Assembly: GCF_014646355.1 (NCBI RefSeq)
Contig: NZ_BMNH01000010.1
Location: 124,001-188,000 of the forward strand
Direction: 5' to 3'
DNA: 64,000 nucleotides
Source: Nonomuraea cavernae
GTDB lineage: Bacteria > Actinomycetota > Actinomycetes > Streptosporangiales > Streptosporangiaceae
Positions 52,557-60,866 of the stretch are shown piece after piece. The notes below the pieces were generated by a model. It was not told the DNA's origin. It saw only the letters and a list, made by a program, of their open reading frames with translations, and made no database searches. Position numbers and translations under genes: made by a program. Position 1 is the first letter of the stretch. The number at the start of each line of letters is the position of its first letter.

Positions 52557-53765
52557 ATGTTGGGCCGGGTGTCGATTGCCGCCACCGCACATCAGTCTCC
52601 CACCCCCCTCTCCACCACGAGGCTCGCCTGGCTCGACGCCCTACGTGGCATCGGCGCGATGGCCGTGGTGGCCGAGCATCTGATGCCGTGGTTACTGCCC
52701 TCGCTCCGGCCCTACTGGTTCAGCCTGGGAGCCTTCGGCATTCTGCTGTTCTTCCTGGTGAGCGGCTACATCATCCCGACCTCGCTGGAGCGGCACGGCG
52801 ACGTGCGCAAGTTCTGGATCAGCCGGGCCTTCCGCCTCTACCCGCTCTACCTGGCGGTCATCGTGCTGGTGGTCGGGATGGCGTGGTGGGTGCCGGTGCG
52901 CGAGCAGGTCCAGCGCGACGGGTCGGCGGTCGCGGCGCACGCGACGATGCTGCTCGACGTGGTCAGCGTCGGCGGGCTCGCCGACACGATGTGGACGCTC
53001 TCCTACGAGATGGTCTTCTACCTCCTCGTCACCGCGCTGTTCGTGACCGGGCAGCACATGCGCAGCGGGCTGCTGGCGATGCTGTTCGGCGCCGTCGCGG
53101 TCATCGCCGGGCTGGTGCTGTCCAGGGCCGTACTCGTGGGGGAGTGGCTCTCGTACGTCTCGGCCGCGGTGTTCGTCGCCGGGCTGGCCTGCGTGATCTC
53201 GGGCCGGTTCCGCACGGCGGGCGCGTACGCGCTGGGCCTGCTGGCCGTGACGCTGGTCGTGCTGGGCAGCCGGGTGCCGTGGCTGGGCGTCGCGGTGCTG
53301 GCCGCGATGTTCGCCGGCACCGCCATCCACCGCTGGGAGCGCGGCACCGGCCCGCTCTGGCCGGTGGCCGTCACCGCGGCGCTGATCGCGGTGGCGCCCG
53401 TCTGGGCACCCCAGGCAGGCTGGTGGTGGGTCCAGCCCGACGTGTGGATCACCACGATCGCGCTGGTCGCCGTCACGTTCGCGGGCGGGATGGCGATGCG
53501 GGGACGCAGGGTGCCGAGGGTGCTGACCTGGCTCGGGCTGATCAGCTACTCGCTCTACCTGGTGCACCATCCGCTGCTGAAGTTCTTCGGGCAGGTCACC
53601 GGCGACCTGCGTGAATCGCCGCTGCCCGTGCAGCTCTCCATGGCCGCGGTGGCCGTCACGTTGATCCTGCTGGCCAGCGCGCTGACCTATCGGTTCATCG
53701 AGAAACCGGCGCAGAACTGGGGCCGCCGCTTCACCAGGCCCCAGCCGGGCGCCACCCCCTCCTGA
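52557..53765 (+). CDS. Acyltransferase 3 family membrane protein
   Basis: 402 residues, about ten membrane helices. Begins RLAWLDALRGIGAMAVVAEHL (catalytic His of R-x10-H region) and FFLVSGYIIPTSL, both typical of acyltransferase 3 (OafA/NodX-like). Ends SYSLYLVHHPLLKFF and ALTYRFIEKPAQNW. Acylates a sugar or lipid-linked glycan; substrate unknown. Probably follows the CDF gene by chance, although only 12 nt separate them. Confidence 0.9.
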   Translation: MLGRVSIAATAHQSPTPLSTTRLAWLDALRGIGAMAVVAEHLMPWLLPSLRPYWFSLGAFGILLFFLVSGYIIPTSLERHGDVRKFWISRAFRLYPLYLAVIVLVVGMAWWVPVREQVQRDGSAVAAHATMLLDVVSVGGLADTMWTLSYEMVFYLLVTALFVTGQHMRSGLLAMLFGAVAVIAGLVLSRAVLVGEWLSYVSAAVFVAGLACVISGRFRTAGAYALGLLAVTLVVLGSRVPWLGVAVLAAMFAGTAIHRWERGTGPLWPVAVTAALIAVAPVWAPQAGWWWVQPDVWITTIALVAVTFAGGMAMRGRRVPRVLTWLGLISYSLYLVHHPLLKFFGQVTGDLRESPLPVQLSMAAVAVTLILLASALTYRFIEKPAQNWGRRFTRPQPGATPS

Positions 53766-53775
53766 CCCCAGAACG

Positions 53776-54369
53776 TCAGCCCCTCGCCCCCACGCCAAGC
53801 TCACCGGCCCCGGAACGCACCGGCCCCGGCCGAGCCCACCGCATCGGGTCGAGGTCACGTTCGCCTGCCGCGTCGAGTGCGGCCAGGGCGTCGAGCGCGA
53901 TCACTCCGTGCTGGTCCGAGGTGTCGGCGGACGCCAGCGCGGCCACCAGGCCCCGGTGCCGCAGCAGCGCCTCGCGCACGACCGGGTCGCGGGCGACAAG
54001 GAACGCGAGATGCCGTACGGCGTGCGCGGCCACGTGCGCCGCCTCGATCCGCTCCGGCGTGGGGGTGGCCGGGGCCGAGCCCCGGGCGATCTCCAGCCTG
54101 GCCAGCTCGACGGCGGGCAACCACGGCGCGGGGTCGGGACAGACGGCATAGGTCAGCACCAGCACGCCCTCGGGCAGGTGACGCCAGCTCGTGGAGTGCA
54201 CGACGACGCCGGCTGCGCCCGGCGCGACCCCGCTGACGCGCCGCGCCGCCTCGTCGGGGCTCTCTCCAGGGCGAGGCACGGTGACGGCACGCCGATATGC
54301 CCATCGACCGTCGGTGCCCGCCCGTAGCATGAGCGTCTCAACCGAGACCGAGACCGAGACCGAGACCAT
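53776..54369 (-). CDS. Conserved hypothetical protein
   Basis: 197 residues, not recognised. Pattern: VETLMLRAGTDGRWAYRRAVTVPRPGESPDEAARRVSG, then VVVHSTSWRHLPEGVLVLTYAVCPDP, then helical segments with His/Ala (EAAHVAAHAVRHLAFLVARDP). The N-terminus is SVSVSVSV, encoded by a hexanucleotide repeat. ATG 54369 is chosen (GGGAAG 4 nt upstream); ATGs at 54408 and 54420 are in frame. Two hydrophobic stretches are too polar to call membrane helices. Confidence 0.6.
   Translation of the reverse strand: MVSVSVSVSVETLMLRAGTDGRWAYRRAVTVPRPGESPDEAARRVSGVAPGAAGVVVHSTSWRHLPEGVLVLTYAVCPDPAPWLPAVELARLEIARGSAPATPTPERIEAAHVAAHAVRHLAFLVARDPVVREALLRHRGLVAALASADTSDQHGVIALDALAALDAAGERDLDPMRWARPGPVRSGAGELGVGARG
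54341..54367. repeat. Hexanucleotide tandem repeat (ACCGAG, 4.5 copies)
   Basis: Four and a half perfect copies on the plus strand; on the minus strand they encode the Ser-Val repeats at the start of the hypothetical protein. The 6-bp unit keeps the frame, so copy changes would alter length without frameshift. Confidence 0.85.
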
Positions 54370-54521
54370 GTGTCTTCCCGTCACCGTCACCAAGTTACTG
54401 CCATTCATGTGCAGGAGCATTTCTATCGCATATATGCCCAGGTCTCGCCGGCTCCCCCCTGGGCATGGCTGTAGTCGGTGCGTGCGAGAGATCGGTGGGT
54501 GCGAGAGAGAGGTGCGCAGCC

Positions 54522-55823
54522 ATGCCCGCGATGCTGGTGCTCATGGGGTCGGGCGAAACAGCCCCGACCATGGTCGAGGTCCACCGCGCCGTCGCCCGGC
54601 GGCTGCGGCCGGGGCCGCGGGCCGTGCTGCTCGACACCCCCTACGCCTTCCAGGAGAACGCGGCCGACATCTCCGCCCGAGCCTGCCGATACTTCGCGCG
54701 CAGCGTCGGCCTGGATGTCCACGTCGCCGACGGCGTCGCGGGCGCCGACTGGGTGTTCTCCGGGCCGGGCAGCCCCACGTACGCCCTGGAGCGCTGGACG
54801 TCCACCTCCGTGGCGGGCGACCTGCGAGCCAGGATCCGGGCGCGCAGCGGGGTGACCGTGCTGGCCTCGGCGGCGGCCTGCACGGCCGGCCTGGCCACGG
54901 TGCCGGTGTACGAGATCTACAAGGTGGGCGCCGAGCCGCACTGGCGTGACGGGCTCGGCCTGCTGGAGGCGCTCGGCCTGCGGGCCGTGCTGATCCCCCA
55001 CTTCGACAACACCGAAGGCGGCACCCACGACACCCGCTACTGCTATCTGGGCGAACGGCGGCTGGCCCGCATGGAGCGCGAGCTGCCGCCGGGCACCGCG
55101 GTCCTCGGCGTCGACGAGCACACCGCGGTCCTCATCGACCTGGAGAGCGAGCGGGTCGAGGTGGCCGGGCGGGGCGGCCTGACCGTCCGGCGGCCCGGGT
55201 CCACGGTGGTGCTTCCGGCGGGCACCCGCACCGCCCTGCCGGAGCTGCGCCGGCTGGCCGAGGGCGTCTGCGGTGTCTCCGGCGCCACCGCCGCGCCGCT
55301 GTCCCGGCCGACCGGCCCGGCGCGGGGCCCGGTCACCACGCTGGAGGAGACGGTGCGCTCCTGCGAGCGCCGCTTCCGGATCGCGGCGGCCGAGCCCGAC
55401 CCGGCGGCGGCGGCGCGGGCCGTGCTCGACCTGGAGGCGGAGCTGGTCAAGTGGGCCGCCGACACCGAGGAGGACTCCGGCGGGGTCGACCAGGCCCGTG
55501 ACCTGATGCGGCTGCTGATCGCCAGGCTGGGCGAGCTGGGCGCCACCACCGATCTCCGCCGCCTGGTCGAGCCGCTGCTCGCATGGCGCGACGGGCTACG
55601 CCGCCAGGGGCGCTACGAGGTGGCCGACGCGCTGCGCGACGCCATGATGCACGGGGGCGTCCTGGTGGAGGACACCCCCGACGGCGCCCGCTGGACCCCG
55701 GCGCACCCGGCCACGACCGAGCCCCGCCCCCAGGCGGCGACGGCTCCCGGCTCGTCGGCCGCGACCGAGCCCAGCTCCCCGGCCGGTCCCGTGCCCGGCC
55801 CACCTGCCGATCCCGCCTCCTGA
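54522..55823 (+). CDS. Peptidase S51/class I amidotransferase-like protein fused to a cysteinyl-tRNA-synthetase-like tail
   Basis: 433 residues. The first about 260 match the dipeptidase E/cyanophycinase-like fold: MLVLMGSGETAPTMVEVHRA, DWVFSGPGSPTYALE, VLASAAACTAGLATVPVYEIYK (a nucleophile elbow without a clear Ser, Ala-Ala-Cys instead) and IPHFDNTEGGTHDTRYCYLGE. The C-terminal about 120 residues (EELVKWAADTEE, DLMRLLIARLGELG, RRQGRYEVADALRDAMMHGGVLVEDTPDGARW) resemble the tail of cysteinyl-tRNA synthetase. A Pro/Ala tail ends the protein. ATG 54522 follows GAGAGAGG. Function unknown. Confidence 0.75.
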   Translation: MPAMLVLMGSGETAPTMVEVHRAVARRLRPGPRAVLLDTPYAFQENAADISARACRYFARSVGLDVHVADGVAGADWVFSGPGSPTYALERWTSTSVAGDLRARIRARSGVTVLASAAACTAGLATVPVYEIYKVGAEPHWRDGLGLLEALGLRAVLIPHFDNTEGGTHDTRYCYLGERRLARMERELPPGTAVLGVDEHTAVLIDLESERVEVAGRGGLTVRRPGSTVVLPAGTRTALPELRRLAEGVCGVSGATAAPLSRPTGPARGPVTTLEETVRSCERRFRIAAAEPDPAAAARAVLDLEAELVKWAADTEEDSGGVDQARDLMRLLIARLGELGATTDLRRLVEPLLAWRDGLRRQGRYEVADALRDAMMHGGVLVEDTPDGARWTPAHPATTEPRPQAATAPGSSAATEPSSPAGPVPGPPADPAS

Positions 55824-55871
55824 GCGGCCGCTCCGGTGTCGATCTTCGAACGCTCCGCCGTCGGGCGCGGG

Positions 55872-57395
55872 TCAGGCGCCGTCCCTGAGCTCGCGCTTCA
55901 GGATCTTGCCGGCCGCGTTGCGGGGCAGCGACGGCACGAACACGACCGTCCTCGGCAGCTTCGGCCCCGACAGGCGGGTACGGCAGTGCGCCTCCAACTC
56001 GGCCCCGGACACCTCGGCGCCGGGCAGCCGGACGACGTACGCGGCCACCCGCTCGCCCCACTCCTCGTCCGGCAGGCCGACGACCGCGGCCTCCGCGACG
56101 CCGGGGAAGCCCTGCAGGACCTCCTCCACCTCGCGCGGCGCGATGTTCACCCCGCCTGAGATGATCATGTCCTTCTTCCGGTCGACGATGTAGACGTAGC
56201 CCTCGTCATCGCGCACCACGATGTCCCCGCTGCTCAGGAACCCGTCGTCGGTCACGCAGGCCGCCGTCGCGGCCGGGTCGCGCAGGTAGCCGCTCATCAG
56301 GTACGGCGAGCGGCTGAACAGCTCGCCCGGCACGCCCGGACCCACCGGACGGCCGTCGTCGTCCACCACCCGGATCTCCGTCATGAACCAGGGCTGCCCC
56401 ACCGAGCCGACCTTCCGCCGCGCGTCGGCCGGGCGGCAGTCGGTCACGATGCCGGCCTCCGTCGACCCGTACAACTCGTGCACCCCGACTCCGGGGAAGG
56501 CGTCCAGCACCCACTCCTTGAGCGCCCGGGGCAGGGCGGCGGCGTTGAAGTAGATCGTGTCCAGGCTCGACAGGTCGTGCCGGCGCAGCGCGGCCTCGCC
56601 CAGCGCCCGGATGCCGTGGGCGTGCGTGGGCACCAGGAAGACCGACTGGGCGCGTTCGCGTTCGATCATGGCGAGCAGGTGCTCGGGGTCCCAGGCGCGC
56701 AGCATCGCGACGGTGCCGCCGGTGTGGACCGGCGCGTACCCGAAGGCGAAGCCCGCCCCGTGGTACATGGGCGCGACGGCGATCGTGCGGCGGCCGGTCG
56801 CGAGCCCCCACTCCAGCGCGGAGCCGTAGAAGGTGAGGGAGCGGGAGCGGTGGCTGATCACCACGCCCTTGGGGTGGCCGGTCGTGCCAGAGGTGTAGGC
56901 GACGCAGAACGGCTCCAGCTCGCCGACCGGCACGCGCGGGTCGGCGGACCGCGCGCCCTCGAGCGCGCTCTCGTACGGCCGCTCCGCCCCGGTCCCGCCG
57001 ATCGTGAGGACGGTCTCCGGCGCCGCCCCGGCCGTCAGCCCGCCCAGCTCCTCGGCCTGGATCAGCGCCCGGCTCTGCGAATGACCGAGGACGTACGCCG
57101 CCTCGACGGGGGCCGAGCGAGGGTTGACCGGGACCATGACCAGTCCCGCCTTGGCGATCCCGCACGCCACCTCCGGGTACTCCAGCCGGTTGCCCAGCAG
57201 CACGGCCACCCGCTCTCCGGGCCGCAGCCCGGCGTCCAGCAGCACGTTCGCCAGCCGGCTGGACCGCTCGTCCAGCGCCCGGTAGGTCAGCCGCCGATCC
57301 CCGTCGACCACGGCCGCCGCCTCCGGCGTCGCGACCGCGAACTCCCGGACCCCGCCCGCGATCGACAGCGCGGCACCACCGGGCAGCAGCGGCAT
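55872..57395 (-). CDS. Acyl-CoA synthetase/ligase (AMP-binding family)
   Basis: 507 residues. Activates a fatty or aromatic acid as acyl-AMP then acyl-CoA. Motifs: YTSGTTGHPKGVVISH (P-loop, A3), HELYGSTEAG (A5), YLMSGYLRD, SSGDIVVRDDEGYVYIVDRKKDMIISGG (A7-A8) and a C-terminal Lys in RNAAGKILKRELRD (A10). ATG 57395 preceded by CGAGG. Divergent from the FadR-type regulator, which probably controls it. Confidence 0.92.
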   Translation of the reverse strand: MPLLPGGAALSIAGGVREFAVATPEAAAVVDGDRRLTYRALDERSSRLANVLLDAGLRPGERVAVLLGNRLEYPEVACGIAKAGLVMVPVNPRSAPVEAAYVLGHSQSRALIQAEELGGLTAGAAPETVLTIGGTGAERPYESALEGARSADPRVPVGELEPFCVAYTSGTTGHPKGVVISHRSRSLTFYGSALEWGLATGRRTIAVAPMYHGAGFAFGYAPVHTGGTVAMLRAWDPEHLLAMIERERAQSVFLVPTHAHGIRALGEAALRRHDLSSLDTIYFNAAALPRALKEWVLDAFPGVGVHELYGSTEAGIVTDCRPADARRKVGSVGQPWFMTEIRVVDDDGRPVGPGVPGELFSRSPYLMSGYLRDPAATAACVTDDGFLSSGDIVVRDDEGYVYIVDRKKDMIISGGVNIAPREVEEVLQGFPGVAEAAVVGLPDEEWGERVAAYVVRLPGAEVSGAELEAHCRTRLSGPKLPRTVVFVPSLPRNAAGKILKRELRDGA

Positions 57396-57461
57396 CGGAG
57401 CCACCTCGTTTCGCAGGAAGGAACGCCATTTCCGTAGAGCATGTCTCCCGGCTCCGGCCTC

Positions 57462-57495
57462 CGTCAACGGAAAGTCTGACGTTTTCCCGTACGAT
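57462..57495. promoter_or_regulatory. Operator-like region and -10 between the ligase and FadR-type genes
   Basis: AGTCTGACGTTTT (57473-57485) is the exact complement of the element at 48116-48128. CGTCA and TGACG flank 10 nt (57462-57466, 57477-57481). TACGAT (57490-57495) could be the -10 of the GntR gene: the GTG at 57503 is 7 nt further, so it would be leaderless. Confidence 0.5.
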
Positions 57496-57502
57496 TGCTC
57501 CC

Positions 57503-58261
57503 GTGAGCACGCGCCCGCCCGCCTACCAGTCGATGGCCGCCGAGTTGCGCGCCCAGATCCTGGCCGGGGTGCTCAAACCGGGCGACCGGCTGCCCGTGGA
57601 GCCCGAGCTCTCGGCCGCCCACGGCGTCAGCCGCAGCACCGCCAGAGAGGCGCTGCGCCTGCTGGCCAGCCAGGACCTCATCGCCACCGTGCGCGGCGTG
57701 GCGGGCGGCAGCTTCGTCGTCACGCCCCGGCCCGAGCAGGTCAGCGAATACCTGCACGCCAGCCTCAACCTGCTGACCGTCGACACCCAGATCACCGTCG
57801 ACCACCTGCTGGAGACCCGTGAGCTGCTGGAGGTGCACGCCACGGGGCAGGCGGCGAGGCACCGCACCGACGACGACCTGACCGGGCTGCGCGCGACGCT
57901 CTTCGACCCCTGGCAGCTGCGGCCGGAGGAGATGTACGAGCCGAACAAGGCCTTCCACACCCTGCTGCTGCGCGCCTCGGGCAACCCGCTGCTCGAAGTC
58001 GTCGCGCGGCCGGTCTTCCAGGTGCTGGACGAGCGGTTCCTGCGCCGCCGCGCGCCGGGACGGTTCTGGCACGAGATCGACCACGACCACCGTGAGATCG
58101 TCGCCCGGGTGGCCGCCCGCGACGAGGCGGGCGCGCGCGAGGCCGCCCGCGCCCACCTCGACCGGCTGCGCACCACCTACCTGGCCATCAACCGGACCCG
58201 CTCGCACGCGGCGGGCGCGATCAGCGACGCGGAGGGTCGACCCGGGCGCCGTCCGGAGTGA
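57503..58261 (+). CDS. GntR family, FadR-type regulator
   Basis: 252 residues. N-terminal winged helix (AELRAQILAGVLKPGDRLPVEPELSAAHGVSRSTAREALRLLASQDL) and an all-helical FCD-type effector domain (LLETRELLEVHATGQAARH, NKAFHTLLLRASGNPLLE, DHDHREIVARVAARDEAGAREAARAH) with the Asp/His residues that bind metal in FCD proteins. Divergent from an acyl-CoA ligase and sharing a 13-bp element with the PrpD/acyl-CoA dehydrogenase promoter, so an acyl-CoA-responsive repressor is likely. Overlaps msiK by 41 bp at the 3' ends. Confidence 0.9.
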   Translation: MSTRPPAYQSMAAELRAQILAGVLKPGDRLPVEPELSAAHGVSRSTAREALRLLASQDLIATVRGVAGGSFVVTPRPEQVSEYLHASLNLLTVDTQITVDHLLETRELLEVHATGQAARHRTDDDLTGLRATLFDPWQLRPEEMYEPNKAFHTLLLRASGNPLLEVVARPVFQVLDERFLRRRAPGRFWHEIDHDHREIVARVAARDEAGAREAARAHLDRLRTTYLAINRTRSHAAGAISDAEGRPGRRPE

Positions 58262-59507
58262 AGATCATCAGGCGGCTGACGTCCACGGCCACCTTGGCCG
58301 CGTCGCCCGCGCGCCAGGCCGGCCGGCCGCCGAGGCGGACGACCAGATCGGAGCGGCGGTGGAAGCCGCCGGTGGGGTTCTGGCCGACGCGCTCCTGTTC
58401 CTGCGGCTCCTCCTGCCGACCGCCGCCGAACATCCGGCGCACCACCCCGCCGAACCCGCCCGGCCCGCCGCCGCGCTCCCCGGCCCGGCCGCGCGGATCG
58501 GGCGGCTCCGGCACCGCGGCGGCGGGCACGCCGCACTCGACGTAGGCGAGCCACTCGTGACCGTGATACTCGAGCGCCCGCACCCGCCCGAAGAACGACG
58601 GCCCGTCGTACGACTCGGGGACGGGCGACAGGCCGTCCGGGCGCAGGCCCACCAGGATCTGCCCGCCGGTGTGCTGCGCGACGGCGTACGCCCTCGGATC
58701 GCTCCAGGGCATGATCAGCCGATGCGTCCCGAAGTCGAGCAGCACGAACTCGTTCTGCGGCGTGCGCACGGTCGCCGCCAGCAGGTTGAGCTGCTGGGAG
58801 TTGAGGAAGGAGGCCACGAACGCGGTCGCCGGATCGTTGTAGATCTGGGCCGGCGTGCCGACGTCCTGCAGGACGCCGCGGTTGAGGATGGCGATCCGGT
58901 CGGCCAGGGTGAGCGCCTCGACCTGGTCGTGCGTGACGTACACGGTGGTGACGCCGAGCGACCTGACCAGGGCGGAGATCTCCATGCGCAGCTCGGTGCG
59001 CATGCCCGCGTCGAGGTTGGACAGCGGCTCGTCCATGAGGAACAGCTTCGGCTGGCGGACGATCGCGCGGCCCATCGCGACCCGCTGCCGCTGGCCGCCG
59101 GAGAGCGTGCCGGGGCGGCGGTCCAGGGTCTCGTCGATGTGCAGCGCCTTGGACAGCTCGGTGACGCGCTCGAACGTCATCTCCGGGTCCGACTTGGCGA
59201 TCTCCAGGGGGAAGGAGATGTTGCCGCGCACCGTCCGGTGCGGGTAGAGGGCGCCGCTCTGGAAGACCATGGCGACGTCGCGCTCGCGCGGAGGCAGGTG
59301 ATTGGCCAGCTGGCCGTCGAGCCACAGCTGGCCTTCGGTGATCTCCTCCAGGCCCGCGATCATGCGTAACAGAGTGGACTTGCCGCAGCCCGACGGCCCC
59401 AGGAGCACGAGGAACTCACCGTCGCCCGCTTTCAGGCTCAGCCGATCGACCGCCAGGTGGCCGCCCGGGTAAATCTTGGTCACGTTGTCAAGTACGACCG
59501 AGCTCAT
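58221..59507 (-). CDS. msiK: Multiple-sugar ABC transporter ATPase (MsiK/UgpC-like)
   Basis: 428 residues. ATPase with Walker A GPSGCGKST, Q-loop, signature LSGGQRQRVAMGRA, Walker B LFLMDEPLSNLD and H-loop VTHDQ, followed by MalK-type TOBE regulatory domain. In Streptomyces MsiK energises both cellobiose and maltose transporters, which here have no ATPase genes of their own. Odd: a 60-residue Gly/Arg/Pro-rich insertion (about 335-400; ERGGGPGGFGG and GGGRQEEPQEQE) inside the C-terminal domain. Family members are usually about 370-380 residues. Confidence 0.9.
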   Translation of the reverse strand: MSSVVLDNVTKIYPGGHLAVDRLSLKAGDGEFLVLLGPSGCGKSTLLRMIAGLEEITEGQLWLDGQLANHLPPRERDVAMVFQSGALYPHRTVRGNISFPLEIAKSDPEMTFERVTELSKALHIDETLDRRPGTLSGGQRQRVAMGRAIVRQPKLFLMDEPLSNLDAGMRTELRMEISALVRSLGVTTVYVTHDQVEALTLADRIAILNRGVLQDVGTPAQIYNDPATAFVASFLNSQQLNLLAATVRTPQNEFVLLDFGTHRLIMPWSDPRAYAVAQHTGGQILVGLRPDGLSPVPESYDGPSFFGRVRALEYHGHEWLAYVECGVPAAAVPEPPDPRGRAGERGGGPGGFGGVVRRMFGGGRQEEPQEQERVGQNPTGGFHRRSDLVVRLGGRPAWRAGDAAKVAVDVSRLMIFTPDGARVDPPRR

Positions 59508-59840
59508 GGGCCCACACCTTGCGCGCGTGTCACCTGTGACGAGGCAGATTGGAAAGGTAGTACATCGCGCCTTAACGCTGCGTGTCCACCCTTGACATGA
59601 AAGATCCCTATGGTTGGAGATTTCGGCTGTCAGGTTCGGTCAGCCGTAACGCCAAATAGTGGGGCATATAGGACACTGGAACGAGTTGCGTAAAGTTACA
59701 GCAATGAATTTCGTCGGTCAGGGCCGTCCGGGAGTTGAGATCATGACAAGTGACGTGACACTGGCGCGCCGCGTCGCGGATGTGCCGGACGTGCCCGATG
59801 CGGCCGCTGCGCGAGCCTGGCGGAAAGTAAAGTGTCCCGC
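59508..59840. other. Intergenic region between msiK and the LacI gene, with candidate operators
   Basis: 333 bp. Contains AGTTGCGTAAAGTTACA (59684-59700), a near-copy of the mal promoter element; CGGCTG/CAGCCG inverted repeat (59624-59646); GTCAC-CT-GTGAC (59528-59539); and a -10-like TAAAGT at 59828-59833, 7 nt before the LacI ATG, so that gene may be leaderless. No gene is convincing here; the short plus-strand frame at 59659 overlaps these sites and is rejected. Confidence 0.5.
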
Positions 59841-60866
59841 ATGAACGGTCACGCGCGCCTCGCCGACATCGCCGCCCAAGCCGGGGTGAGCGAGGCCACG
59901 GTCAGCCGGGTGCTCAACGGCAAACCCGGAGTCTCGGCCGGCACCCGCCAGGCCGTGATGACCGCGCTCGACCTCATGGGCTACGAACGCCCGCCGCGCC
60001 TGCGGCAGCGCAGCAACGGCCTGATCGGCCTCGTCACCCCCGAGCTCGACAATCCCATCTTCCCCGCGTTCGCCCAGGCCATCGAGAAGGCACTGACCCA
60101 GCACGGCTACACGCCCGTGCTCTGCACCCAGTTGCCCGGCGGCGCGCCCGAGGACGAGTTCACCGAGTTGCTCGTCGACCGCGGGGTGAGCGGCATCGTG
60201 TTCGTGTCGGGCCTGCACGCCGACACCACCGCCCGGATGGATCGTTACACCCGGCTCACCGACCGCGGCCTGCCCATCGTGCTGGTCGACGGCTACAGCG
60301 AGCACATCGACGCCCCGTTCATCTCGCCCGACGACCGGCTCGCCGCCCGCCTGGCCGTCCAGCACCTCGCGGACCTCGGCCACGAGCGCATCGGGCTGGC
60401 CATCGGCCCGCGCAGGTTCGTGCCGGTGATCCGCAAGATCGAGGGCTACAAGCAGGCCATGGCGCGGTTGCTCGGCGCCACCGACGTCGACGACCTGATC
60501 GCCAGCTCGCTCTTCTCCGTCGAGGGCGGCCAGGCCGCGGCCACCCAGCTGCTGGCCGCCGGCTGCACCGGCATCGTCTGCGCCAGCGACCTGATGGCGC
60601 TGGGCGCGATCCGCGCCTGCCGGCAGAAGGGCCTGGCCGTGCCCGGCGACGTGTCGGTGGTCGGCTTCGACGACTCGCCGCTGATCGCGTTCACCGACCC
60701 GCCGCTGACGACCGTGCGCAAGCCGATCGGCGCGATGGCCACCGCGGCCGTGCAGACGCTGCTCGAAGAGGTCAACGGCGCCCCGGCCAAGCACGTCGAG
60801 CTGATCTTCCAGCCCGAGCTGGTGGTGCGCGGCTCCACCGGCTCAGGCCCGCTGGTCAACCGCTGA
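59841..60866 (+). CDS. malR: LacI family regulator, probable maltose regulator (MalR)
   Basis: 341 residues. HTH ARLADIAAQAGVSEATVSRVLNGKPGVSAGTR, hinge-helix region RLRQRSNG, then a sugar-sensing domain with IGLVTPELDNPIFPAFAQAIEKALT, ERIGLAIGPRRFVPVIRKIEGY and VPGDVSVVGFDDSPLIAFTDPPLTTVRKP. Shares an upstream 17-bp near-identical site with the malE-aglA region, suggesting control of both. Its 3' end overlaps the convergent kinase gene by 11 bp. The mal link is inference; ATG 59841 is chosen over GTG 59832. Confidence 0.82.
   Translation: MNGHARLADIAAQAGVSEATVSRVLNGKPGVSAGTRQAVMTALDLMGYERPPRLRQRSNGLIGLVTPELDNPIFPAFAQAIEKALTQHGYTPVLCTQLPGGAPEDEFTELLVDRGVSGIVFVSGLHADTTARMDRYTRLTDRGLPIVLVDGYSEHIDAPFISPDDRLAARLAVQHLADLGHERIGLAIGPRRFVPVIRKIEGYKQAMARLLGATDVDDLIASSLFSVEGGQAAATQLLAAGCTGIVCASDLMALGAIRACRQKGLAVPGDVSVVGFDDSPLIAFTDPPLTTVRKPIGAMATAAVQTLLEEVNGAPAKHVELIFQPELVVRGSTGSGPLVNR

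Noticed and set aside
59592..59610. TTGACA followed by TATGGT between msiK and the LacI gene
   Set aside because: The spacing (11 nt) is too short for a sigma-70-type promoter.
59659..59844. 61-codon plus-strand frame before the LacI gene
   Set aside because: It covers the putative operator and promoter and has no homology.
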